This document shows positions 12,132 to 22,425 of a DNA stretch of 64,000 nt, piece after piece; the stretch's first letter is position 1, and every line of letters starts with the position of its first letter. Both the position numbers and the translations under genes were made by a program. The stretch lies in NCBI GenBank assembly GCA_001643675.2, contig LSRY02000037.1, forward strand, positions 554,501 through 618,500, in the 5' to 3' direction. The DNA comes from Monocercomonoides exilis. Lineage: Eukaryota > Preaxostyla > Oxymonadida > Polymastigidae. The notes below the pieces were generated by a model, which saw only the letters and a list, made by a program, of their open reading frames with translations, did no database searches and had not been told where the DNA came from.

Positions 12132-12423
12132 TTTTTTTGTCATTCAACAATTTGAATATTGGGAGATTGATCTTCAAAAACGTCAAAAAAAATTTCCAAA
12201 AATTCAAAAATTGTTAATTTCTAATTTATTTTTGTTGATTGTGTTATGAAAAATAGAAATATGTAGAAATAATTTTTTTTGACAAATCGATAAAGTCCTG
12301 TCAGTCATTTTGTCATTATTTCAAAATTCTCTTGTCACGTCACAGAGGTGTAATTATAATTTTTTGATTCTTTAAAAATAAAGTGTTAAAAACACAGATC
12401 GCGAAAGGAGCGCTTTTGAACCT

Positions 12424-13385
12424 ATGCCAGATTGCCCTAAATGAAAAAGCAAAAAGAAAATCAGGGAGGAAATAGAAGGATACATTTATCTTTTGTGTCA
12501 AACTTGCAGGAAAAAAAACCTCAATATTTATGAATTCCATTTTATCCAAAATGAAACTTCCGATAAATATAGTTTTGTAGATTTTTTTGTTCTTTTGGAT
12601 TGGAATTGGACTGAAATAAACTCATTTGCTGAATGGTTTTTCATATCCAACAAATGGAAATTAGACAAGTGTTGTTCGAGTTGTGTGTACACAAATTTGG
12701 AACGAAACGATGCCGAAATTAGGAGGACCGGGAAAATACGTCGAAATAGATGAGGCTGTTTGGAGGAGAAGGAAATATGGAAGAGGAAGAAAGAAGGATT
12801 TGCTGTGGATTTTCGGAGGAGTTGAGAGGAAGGAAGGAGGAGGAGCTGGAACAAATATTGTTATCATCGTGCCAGACAGGAAAAAAGAAACATTGATCCC
12901 TATTATTCAAGAAAGGATATTAGCAGGGACAACAATTATTAGTGATGAATGGAAAAACTAAAATTGTCTTAAAGATATTGGTGATGAACATATCAAAGTC
13001 TGTCATATAACGAACTTCAAAAATCCAGAAACAGGTGCATGTATTAATACCTTTGAAGAATTAAGGAGATATTTAATAGGGGTTTTTCTAAATCACGAAA
13101 TTTAATAAAACATTCATTGCAGATTTCTTATCCATGTGGCTTGTTCAATGGAATCTAAAACCAAGTTTTGAAGATATTTAGCAAAAAATGATACATTTTA
13201 TTTTCGAAGAAAAAACAATTATTGCTGATGAAGAAATTGATTTATCTGAAAATGAAGAAATTTCTAATTCTGATGACATTCTGTTTGAGTTGCACAATAC
13301 AGAAATTAAAGAAAATACAAATGGCTTTGACGATGTGGAGAATGCTTCAAAAAATTCTGATGAATATTCAGTAATCTTCAGTTGA
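12424..13385 (+). pseudogene. Merlin (IS1016/ISXO2-like) transposase, disrupted
   Basis: The N-terminal half is Cys-rich (CQTCRKK, CCSSC), fitting the zinc ribbon of the family. A frameshift near 12.70 kb leads to the catalytic part: GGPGKYVEIDEAVWRRRKYG (first Asp), FGGVERK, VPDRKKETLIPIIQERI, then TTIISDEW (second Asp) and NTFEEL at the third acidic position. TAA after DEWKN sits where Tyr is usual (SDEW..Y.CL), with a TAG further on near 13177. An acidic tail (13188-13385, Glu/Asp-rich) closes the frame. Function: cut-and-paste DDE transposase. Non-functional as it stands. Confidence 0.75.
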
Positions 13386-13463
13386 ATAGTCAAAAAAAAT
13401 AACTTTTATTAGTTTTTATTGTACGTTTTCCAACAACTTTTTTTTTAACATTTCAACACTTTA

Positions 13464-15810
13464 TTGATATTTATGAAATCAATTGAAAAAAAAAATAATC
13501 TCAATTTGAAAGTTCCGAAATTATTTTTGTTTGTTAACAATGTTTTCACTAAATTTTCAGACGAGACAGCGTTCATAATATTGCTTTTCGTTCCCGTTAG
13601 AAATAAGGAAAGTCAATTATGGTGTGTTAGCGACGATAAAAAGACTTGCACTGCTTACAAGGATAACTGGGACACATCATGGAGAGTAATTTTTGGAAAA
13701 AGTTATTATGCTGCATTTTCATTTTTCTCAAAGTCAGAAAGATATGGCAAAGATTCAAATAAGTGAAAAGGTGGAGGATTGACACATTCACAAAAGTGTT
13801 CGAATAATTGCTCAATCAATTTTCAACAAATGGGAAATTCTTTTTGAAAAGTCACAAATGTTTAATTTTCAAATAAATCAAAAATTTAATATTTTGCACA
13901 AATTTATGTTTCAGCTCACAAATCTCCTCAAGAATGTCTGAAATAGCATTATCCAGAAATTTATACCATATTAGAGAAGTTTGGTGTATGCAAACAAAAA
14001 TTTGAGCAAAAAAGGAAATATTCAGTAAATTTTAAAAATAAACATTTGCGACTTTTCAAAAAGAATTTCCCAAATACAGGGCGATACTTCAAGAGCTGTT
14101 TCAAAGCCTATATCATCACATATTGATTAAGATTATTGATGTGACAATCCGGAATGAGACAACAATTCGACTATTTCTGAAACATGTAATGGCAGTGGCA
14201 ATCAACAAGCTATTACAAGTAATGTGTTTGGATTGCCCTTTCATATTAACAAGAGAGAGTCAACAAGATTCAAAACTTCCATGAAGCCATTCACATCATC
14301 AATAGATAGGCTGAAACATTAAATTGAAGGGATGCTAATCATAAGCAATTGGAGGTAAAACAATCACAGAAATTTATTTTTTATAAATCATATTTCACAA
14401 AAAAATCAGGAACACATCATGAATATTCATCTTCTTCAAACTCATTATCACACACATTTTCAACATTTGCATTTCCTAATTTTTCAAATAGCTTTATTTC
14501 GAATTAATCAACAAATAACAGACATTTGAATGTTGATTTTTAAATTGAAAAAACACTTTTGTTCCTGACAATCGTATTCGAACGAACATTTTGAAACAAC
14601 AAAAAATACAAAACTTTCATTTTCCAATCAAAATTTCACAAAAGCAGCTTCAAAGAATAATTATTAAATTACAAGTTTTAAAGACTTTCACTACTGCATT
14701 CCAAAAAACAGTTTTTCTTCTCCATCTTTTGCCCACTGCAACAAATCCCACTCATATTCCATTTCACAATCATCAATAACATTTTCCAGAAAACAAAACG
14801 ATTCAGCACAAAAACTTTTCACGTTCAATTCAACAAAAGCCAATGATCCGAAAATGAATTGCAACAATAACAAAATGATTTATGAGAAGATTATGAGGAA
14901 TTCAATTTTCGGAAAAGAAGGATCTTTGGAAGAGAATCAAAAAAATTTCAACGATTATCTCAATGATCAACCTTCAAATGACAATCGATACAAACTGAGA
15001 ATCTTTTCACCAAATGAAAAGAGAATAATTTCTAAACCAAAAGTCCAACTCTGGAAAGAGTTTACAAGTGAAACTAACATTCACATTTCCCTTTCACACT
15101 TTTACAAGTTAACTGTTCATTTCATTAAAGCCAAAAAAAGAAAATTCATGGGTGGACTTTGCAATCAATTTAATTCCTTGAAAAAGAAGTGTCAATCATC
15201 ACAACATTCACTTAAACACACAGAAAATGAAATAAGCACGTTTCGCTTCTTGCAACAACACAGAATAATTGCTGCACTGCAGAGGAAGAATTTCAATGAA
15301 TCAATAAATCTCATTAAAGAGGGAGAAGTTGTTGTTTTTGAATATTTAGAAAAATTGAAACTTCCTCTTCGTAGTATGCAACTCCATCAAGAATTATTCT
15401 CATGCAATCAAATTTTATAATTTACAGTGATAACGTACCAACTTTTGAACAACCAACTCTTTAAAAAAACCTTCAACATCTTTTCTCATTCGCTGAACAA
15501 CAATCACCAATTTGAAACAGACTGTTTAGAATCAGTCCTCAATCGTCCTTTTTACACAAGTTCTCGAATAATAAAATATTTTTGTGATTCTGGCCCGCAC
15601 AATCACAATAAATACGTTTTGAATTTTATTCTCTTTCCTCAAACAAAAGTATTCAGAAACAAAACATGTGAACTTAATTATTTTGCATATCACCACGGAA
15701 AAAGTGTTGTCGACGGTGAATTTGGAACAATGACAAATGCAGTGAACAGTTATCAATGGAATAACGAAATTGAAACACTCGAGGATTTGATTATGTTTTT
15801 TTTTTTTTGA
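13464..15810 (+). pseudogene. Unclassified DDE-like transposase with HGKS motif
   Basis: The best part, 14854-15810, is one frame broken by a single TAA at 15418. It holds KPKVQLWKEFTSETNI and later FCDSGPHNHNKYV and NYFAYHHGKSVVDGEFG. A D-x-G-P-H motif followed by H-G-K-S-x-x-D-G-x-F-G is seen in several eukaryotic transposases distantly related to MULEs; the exact superfamily is not clear to me. Upstream coding-like sequence continues from 13464 and across a MITE at 13832-14071, whose removal with one target duplicate rejoins the same frame. Further frame breaks lie between 14.3 and 14.85 kb. I think this is the main gene of the surrounding inverted-repeat element. Confidence 0.5.
13832..14071. 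mobile_element. 240-bp MITE in transposase frame, AAAT target duplication
   Basis: Ends are inverted copies about 40 bp long, starting GGGAAATTCTTTTTGAAAAG and ending in its complement. Both sides carry AAAT (13828-13831, 14072-14075). It contains no ORF. It interrupts a frame reading ...SIFNK / YRAILQEL.... Confidence 0.8.
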
Positions 15811-15831
15811 ACATGCAATTTTAGATATTTT

Positions 15832-16843
15832 GGGGATAAAAAGAAATTTCAAGCTTTTTAATTGAAAAACGATTTCCTTTTTATAAACTTTTTTAAAATC
15901 TTAAAAACTCAATAAAAATGAGTCCATTTTTTGACAATGATGTAATGTCAAAATGCTTTATGTATAAATTTGAATGATGTCTGTAACACCAAAAATAATT
16001 CGATTTCGGAATTAATAATTCAAAATCGAAAATTTATAATTCAATTTCGTAATTTATTAATTCGATTTCGAAAAAGAAAAATTCAATTTCGAAAATGAAT
16101 ATTTTTTTGATTTGTGGAATGAATAACTTGTGATTTGGGTTCGAAATTCTCTTTATTTTTATTTCATCAGCAAATTTTGATTATCAATATTTGAAAAATG
16201 ATGCATTTTCATTTCAAAAAAATTCATTCATTTTGAATTCATATTTCTATTATAGATGTTTTTCAAAAAAAAAAAAAAATAAAAGAAAAGGAATTCATTT
16301 TTGTATTAAAAAATTGATGTTTTTCTATTTTAAACTCCAAAGAAACAAAAAAAAAAATATAATTGAGAAAAAATTCTAGTTTATTGTTATTCAATAAATG
16401 GTGACTGATTATTTGCAATTTTTAATTGGGTATTATATAGAATGAATTTTTTTATAATTTTTATTCTTTGAGTGATGATTTTTGAAAATGGATAAAAAAT
16501 TTTTAAAAATCGATTAATTGATTGTTTCATTTTGAAAAAACTGTTTTCTCTGAGTTTTAATATTTGATTGGTGAAAAAATAACTTGAACTTTTCTGAAAT
16601 CCATTCTCGAGAAGAATTAAAAATTTCAGTTTTTAATGAATTTCGAAATTGAAACATTCATTTTCGATATCGAATTATTCTTTTACGAAAATGAATTATT
16701 TTTTTCTAATTTGAATTATTTTTGGTGTAACAAATATGAAAATAAAATTTATTTTGAAAACTGAAAAAGCATTATAAAGTTATGAGAGAAGCAATTTTTT
16801 CATTCTTTGTGCATTAAAAGCTTGAAAGTCCGTATTTTCCCCC
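15832..16843. mobile_element. 268-bp MITE, copy A, split by a nested MITE
   Basis: Left end GGGGATAAAAAG (degenerate), right end CGTATTTTCCCCC. Both have TTTCAAGCTTTT-type subterminal repeats. Removing the nested element (741 bp plus a 3-bp duplication) leaves 268 bp, the size of copy B (32145-32412) and near copy C (33509-33774, 266 bp). No coding capacity. Confidence 0.8.
15987..16727. mobile_element. Nested 741-bp Tourist-like MITE, TAA duplication
   Basis: Termini CACCAAAAATAATTC and GAATTATTTTTGGTG, flanked by TAA on both sides (15984-15986, 16728-16730). The unoccupied site in copy C (around 33660) reads TGTTAACAG, giving a direct empty-site comparison. A TAA/TTA duplication is the hallmark of PIF/Harbinger elements. 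The interior is AT-rich with subterminal AATTCGATTTCG-like repeats and no recognisable gene; a short frame at 16191-16379 is low-complexity. Confidence 0.85.
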
Positions 16844-17682
16844 ATATGATAAATATCTTCAAGTTGATATTTTCTTCTCTTTTTCAATGAGTTGAAATCA
16901 GGGAATTTATTTCTTTAAGAACCAACCTTTCATTTTTTTATTCTTTGGTTATGTTTCATTGTAAGATGCATCCAACTTATCAGACTTGCTCATATTTTCA
17001 AAATTTGTTATCTTTGACAATTGCATGATCGAATTTACTGTATTGGATAAAGAAAAAATAAGATCTCTTTTTTCTGATTCATTTCAGTTAATTGAACGGT
17101 ACTGATTTTCAGTTGTGTTGAAGAAAAGTTGGACCATCAGTTTTAATCTCATCACCTTTGATTTCTTGTTAAGTTTTGAAAGACTAAAACTTGTGTGTTC
17201 CAGATGAAAAGAATTCTCGAAATCAGATTGTTGTGCATTTGTCAATTGTTTAAATACAAATAGAATCAATTTATTTACCCATGAATGGACTGGAAACAAA
17301 CCTGTTATTTCTCGTTCTTCAACTTTGTTCAAACAACCAAAAATATTATGTTCCAAATTATAATGATGGAAATGTTAACATGCCTATTTAATCAGAAAAA
17401 AATTGTAATCATAGAATTGCATTTTTATTCTTTTTTTCCATCCATGATATTCTGAAACAAACCTCTGTGGCATAACAAAAGAAAATTGATACAATGACAA
17501 AATAACTGATAAGATTAATACTATTTGCCTAAAATGGTTTTTTTTTAACGATTTCACAATTTATAATTGCTATAATAATGAATTTAAAAATGGATTAATT
17601 ACAATTCTTATTGTTTTGAAAAAATCGAATTTTAAATAAATATGATCAAGCTCCCAACATGTATTCTTTTTGACGGGAAATG
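16844..17682. other. Right interior of inverted-repeat element, no clear gene
   Basis: AT-rich. A 90-codon minus-strand frame (17084-17356) has normal-looking composition but no motif I recognise. It could be a small accessory gene of the element or chance. Confidence 0.3.
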
Positions 17683-17740
17683 CCAGTTGAGGAATATTTT
17701 TATCACAATTTGTCATTGACCGTCACTGACTGTCACTGAC
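17683..17740. repeat. Right terminal inverted repeat
   Basis: CCAGTTGAGGAATATTTTT... ending TGTCACTGAC. Its reverse complement matches 12073-12131, including the CCTCAACTG end and the 10-bp GTCARTGACN units. Confidence 0.75.
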
Positions 17741-18236
17741 ATAAAAAAAAATGGTTGATATTTCTGATGACATTCACAAATCATTTCCAAAGTGCATATT
17801 GAAGTATTTTGACGTTTATATTTTCACTTGTTTTTCTTTATTTTTATTTCATTTATTGATTTTCAATATATTATTTTTTGTTTTTTTTTAATATTTTATT
17901 TTATTTCTATTTATTGATTTATTAATTCTTCAGATGAAATTCAAGAAATTTAACAATTTGTTATGTGAAGGTGTACTTCTGACACATAAGGTTGCTGATA
18001 ATAAATGTTTTTCAATGTCTATTTCTTTTATATTCTCTTCATCTGTGTGCTAGCATTCATTTATTTCCATTTCTGACTCATTATTATGTATCTATTCTTC
18101 TTCATCTATTATTCTTCTTCAAGAATTTTCTGTTTCATTTGTTTCCATCAATTTTTTTGATAATCTTTTTTTCAATTCTTCATTTTTTTAATAAACAAGA
18201 CAATATAAATTTCCTCTTTTTCAAATAAATGTTTTT
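17741..18236. other. AT-rich spacer
   Basis: T-rich plus strand with a low-complexity Leu/Phe frame (17992-18228). No gene seen. Confidence 0.4.
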
Positions 18237-19120
18237 TTACCTTGCAAAGCTATTACCGTAAGCTCTCAAGCAAAAGTCCAAATTATTCTTTCTGATTTTT
18301 GAAAGTTCCTTAATATATGATATCGGTGTGAGCTTGTTATTGAATCGATATTGAAACTCATACACATATTCATTCGTCTTGATGAATGTTCTTCCTCTTT
18401 TATGGACGTTGTTTTCCAGGTGGAACCACACACTTTCTATTGTCTGAGTGTAAACTATAGGATTTTCAGGCTTGAAAAAATTGAGAGAATAATTGACACT
18501 GTCAATTGAAAATCCATTTTCACTGATGAAGTTGTACGCTGACCATTTGTCAGACATAATTGTTGATGATCTCTTTGTGTTCTTTTTCACAAAATACAAT
18601 ACAGAATCAGCTTTTTGATCAGGAAGAAATTCGTCAATCAATTTTTGTGAATTTTGAATTTCTTTTCTTTCGATAACACACCATAACCATTTCTATTCTC
18701 TGCATCTCCCAACACCATTTTTTCTTTTGTGAATTAAAGTTTCATCAATTGATACAATTCCATCTTCACAAATATACTCCATTTCATATGTCTCAAAGCA
18801 ACAATTAATTCTTTTCAACTTTTCAAATAATTTCACAACTGTTTTGTTTGAAATTTTTGTTTCGAATGAGACTTCCTTTATTGTGTGTTTGTACAAAATA
18901 TGAAACAACAGGGATTCAATTTTTGAGAGGTGATAAGAACAATTTCATGAATATAAAATCATAACTCCAACTGAAGAAATTTTCCAATTTTGAGCATTTA
19001 TAAATATAGCAATCACAATCTTTTATAATGTGTTCTTTATTCCATCAGTTTTTCGCACTTCCAGCATGTTCGATATTTTTATATTATCCCAAATTTGGAC
19101 AGCAGTCCAATAGCAAAGTG
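18237..19120 (-). pseudogene. Second Merlin transposase relic
   Basis: The C-terminal part (18237-18641) reads TIMSDKWSAYN (second catalytic Asp), then YTQTIESVWFHLENNVHKRG (catalytic Glu). The upstream part (18693-18908) holds GIVSIDETLIHKRKNGVGR, the first Asp block, in another frame. Further upstream to about 19.12 kb are degenerate Cys-containing pieces of the N-terminus. The sequence differs substantially from the copy at 12.4 kb, so these are separate insertions, on opposite strands. The stop is a normal TAA after NSFAR. Confidence 0.7.
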
Positions 19121-19371
19121 ACATTTGATGTTCAATCGAATCAAAAACTCACGAAAGTGAATTCTTTAACAAATAATTCGTTCTCAACCATGTGTCTTGT
19201 GTAATTATGAATATGAAAAAAAATTTTGAAAAAGTGTATATTCATTATAACTTATTTGAGGATCTGAATCAATTGTTTATTTGTTAATTTCGAATTTGGA
19301 ATAATTAGAAAAAAAATAAATTGTGAAGTGAAATAAAATAACTTTTTTCTCCATTTCAATGCAAAATCAAA

Positions 19372-19373
<2 letters not shown>

Positions 19374-19432
<59 letters not shown>
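19374..19432. repeat. 59-nt poly(A) tract
   Basis: Uninterrupted run of 59 A, followed by AAG/AAAAAG-type repeats to about 19470. Length is uncertain because homopolymers assemble poorly. Confidence 0.9.
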
Positions 19433-19434
<2 letters not shown>

Positions 19435-19774
19435 AAGAAGAAAAAAGAAAAAGAAAAAAGAAAAAAGCAAAAAAACACTCAATCACAACATTGTTTCAAC
19501 TCAATTCAAAATTTTTTGTTTTATAAAAAAAATATTTTGAATGGTAATTTTTTGAATTCTCTAAAAAGAATAGTTATTTTCTTTTTTTGGATGATACCAA
19601 TCGTTCATTCAAACACACGAAGAGACACATTTCCACATTTAATTATATTGATATATTTATGTGAACATGCAAACATAGATCCATCTATTCATTCATTTTT
19701 AGTGAAATTCATTGTTTTTTTTTCCTTCATATGAAATGGAAATTTTTTTCGAAAACAACAAATTGTTTGATTAT
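19433..19774. other. AT-rich spacer
   Basis: Purine-rich tail of the poly(A) tract followed by AT-rich sequence. The small frame at 19516-19734 is low-complexity. No gene seen. Confidence 0.35.
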
Positions 19775-19938
19775 CAAATGGAATAAAAATATCATATTTT
19801 CATCAATTTTCTGTTCCCACCAATAAAACTTCGCTTTAATGTATTCAAAACCTAAAGAATGTTATTATTTCCATTTAAGTGAAGTTTTATTTTAGGGAAC
19901 AGAAAATTGATGAAAATATGAAATTTTTATTTCGTTTG
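19775..19938. mobile_element. Palindromic MITE-like element
   Basis: Near-perfect inverted arms of about 65 bp (CAAATGGAATAAAAAT... and its complement, sharing TCATATTTTCATCAATTTTC and TGTTCCC) around a ~35-bp spacer. It would fold into a long hairpin. No coding capacity. Confidence 0.7.
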
Positions 19939-20107
19939 AATAATAACCATTTTGGTGTATTTGAACGAATAAAATGAAAGTTGAAAAGAAAAATTTTATC
20001 AGATTCATTGAGCAAAAATGTGATTTCTTCTTTCTTTGATCAAAAGGAGAATTATTGTGAGTACATACTTCCTAAACGTTGAAGATTCCATCCATCCGCA
20101 TTTGTTC

Positions 20108-20843
20108 GGTCAAATCTCAAGATTTGAAGACTGAAGAGGCTTCAAGTCATCAGGAAGTTTGAGGCTCTGTAACAGAATCACTGAAGGAAGTGATTGTCCA
20201 TTAGCTGCGACAGCTGCAATCAGTGTGGAATTCGCCATTCGCACCGGAGAGTTTGTGACAACTGGTTTTGCATTTGCCAAATAAACAATATTCGAATTGT
20301 AGCAGTGTGGGACCCTGATTGATGACTCGTTCATGTAAAATATCAGTGTTTTGTTGCAACTATTGTTCTGATGAAGTCCGTTGAGCATATCATACCAGGA
20401 CTTCAGAACTTGTTGGCATGTATTGCAAGCCTGTTTGCATCAACAATTTTCGGCTTTGAAGTCTTCAGCTCCGGATGTAGTTTGATGAAATCGGAGGCAA
20501 CTGACTCAGAAACTTTAACATCTGGCGTGTTTTCTGGTTTCAAATCATTAACAACGTTTTCAATCACATTAATATTTATTAATTCATTTCAAAGAATATT
20601 TATTCAAACCAGTTCACTCATTTTCTTTGTGGTTAAGCTTGCTCCAGACGGAGATTCTATTTTTATTTCATTCAGCACTGTTTGTTCTTTTTCGCCAATA
20701 ACCACAGCTGTTCTTCCAAATTTTGAAACTAGTCTGCCTTTCCGAACAGCCTTCATATCACGCTTGATTCGAATTTTGTTATAATTTTTGATGTTGTTTT
20801 CATCCGCCAAACGCACAGCTCCATCATTAACAATATGCTCCAT
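20108..20843 (-). pseudogene. Pogo/Tigger-like DDE transposase relic
   Basis: The N-terminal part is basic and helical (IRIKRDMKAVRKGRLVSK), a probable helix-turn-helix DNA-binding region, then SDFIKLHPELK. A frameshift near 20430 leads to the catalytic block TLIFYMNESSIRVPHC (Asn where the first Asp is expected), then VYLANAKPVVTNSPVRMANS and AAVAANGQSLPSVILL, in the style of DDE_1 pogo-family endonucleases. TGA codons occur in frame at about 20598, 20583 and 20110. The third acidic residue region is missing. Dead relic. Confidence 0.55.
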
Positions 20844-22335
20844 TCGCTCCAGCGGATTCCGAAATTGCAGATATTTGAATGATAGCTACGCTTCAAGCAG
20901 CTTCAGCTGACACGCAGTAGATTACCTTGCAACTTCCTTTTTCATTTCATTTCATTTTAATTTTTATTTATTTTTTTTTTAATTATCACAAATACAATTT
21001 TATATATAAATTAAATAAATTCATAAATTATTCAAAAATAATGTTAATTTGAAGATAATAAAATACAAATTTTAGATATTTAATGATATTAATAATTCTT
21101 CTCAATCACAAATAAAAAATAAAAAAATATTTAAAATCAATAAAACATAACAATAAAATATCGTAATTATTCAATCAAATTTTACAATGAAAACTAATAA
21201 AATATAAATTAACGATTCAACATTTAATGTTAATGTGATTTAAATAAAACAACTCATTTATGTCTAGACTTTTGACTATCAGAATTATTTTCAAACGATT
21301 TACTGAAAATTATGCAATATATTAATTACTAATTATAAATTATTTTGTTTGTTTCGAAAATAATTAGTGTTTTTTCATTTTCTTGAAACAATATAATTGA
21401 AATGATAATTTTTATTAATAATTATTTAAAATCATTAATAAATGATTGTTATTCATGATATTGTGTATATTATTTTTCTTTTAATCATTTTATAAATTCA
21501 TTTGTTACATTTTAGTATTATCATATGGGAAGGAATTCTTTCATTTATAAAAAAACTGAGATTTGTTCCTAACATTTTCGAAAGTTATTTCATAATTAAT
21601 TAATTATGTAAATACAAATAATAATAGAAACATATTTTAATTGAGAAAAATATTTTTTTGAACATACAAAAATAAAATTCATAAAGCAATATGTATTATC
21701 CCACATTCATTAAAAATTTCATTGTTCTTATTTTTTTTATAATATGGTTGTTTTAATTTTTTGAAAAATGCATTATTTTTTAATTATTTAAAGAAGTTTG
21801 TTAAATAATGTGATAAGATAATAGGGGAATACAGTTGAAATTTATCGTTAAAGTTTTAAATATTGGTTTTTTGAATTTAAAAATTTATATATTTATTTTC
21901 TTTTATTATTTTCGTTAATTGTTTTTAAAATAAAGAGTTTTTGAAATTTTGATATTAATTTTGATAATTATGAAAAGGTATTAATTATTTTTATAAGATA
22001 AATATGTATTTAAAAACTGAGTATTTCTTTTGAAAACTGTTCAAGTTGTGAATTGGTATTGTTTCAAAAAATTATAAACATAAAGATATTGGTATTTATC
22101 TCAATATTTTTTTTTTAATGAGGTTTGAATTAACTGAATCAAAAGATATGATTATAACAATTATTGTAGTTTAATTATTTGAGAGATTATTTGGAAAATA
22201 ATTTTTATGAACAGCGAAGATAACATTTGTTTGAAGTGTTTTGCAAAGATTATTAATGATATGATAATTTAACATTTTTTGAACATTTGAAAAATAATTT
22301 CAGAAAAGAAAAAAATGATAAATTAAAAAGAATTT
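20844..22335. other. Very AT-rich spacer upstream of tRNA
   Basis: About 1.4 kb of extremely AT-rich sequence with no ORF of note on either strand and no repeat structure I could recognise. Confidence 0.5.
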
Positions 22336-22407
22336 GACCCCTGAGGGAATTGAACCCCCAACCTTGAGATCTGGAGTCTCACGCGCTACCAATTGCGCCA
22401 AGGAGTC
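22336..22407 (-). tRNA. tRNA-Trp (anticodon CCA)
   Basis: The minus strand reads GACTCCT...AGGGGTC, a 7-bp acceptor stem with one G-T pair. The D arm is GCGC/GCGC around AATTGGTA. The anticodon stem TGAGA/TCTCA closes the loop CTCCAGA, anticodon CCA. The variable loop is AGGTT and the T arm GGGGG-TTCAATT-CCCTC. 72 nt, no intron, no encoded CCA tail, as for eukaryotic nuclear tRNAs. The CCA anticodon reads UGG only; no UCA-anticodon tRNA is seen here. Confidence 0.93.
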
Positions 22408-22425
22408 TTGATTAGAAGTAGAACT

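Larger units (their letters stand above)
12073..17740. mobile_element. 5.7-kb segment bounded by 58-bp terminal inverted repeats
   Basis: Two 58-59-bp inverted repeats, each with three degenerate 10-bp units of the form GTCARTGACN, face each other across 5,668 bp. Inside lie a Merlin transposase relic near the left end, a second, unclassified transposase frame and three MITE insertions. Either the terminal repeats belong to the unclassified transposase and Merlin inserted later, or the reverse; I cannot decide which. I see no convincing target-site duplication. Confidence 0.6.

Noticed and set aside
19374-19432. Poly(A) tail of a retroposed gene
   Set aside because: No recognisable coding sequence precedes it on either strand and no target duplication is visible; a simple A-run is the safer reading.
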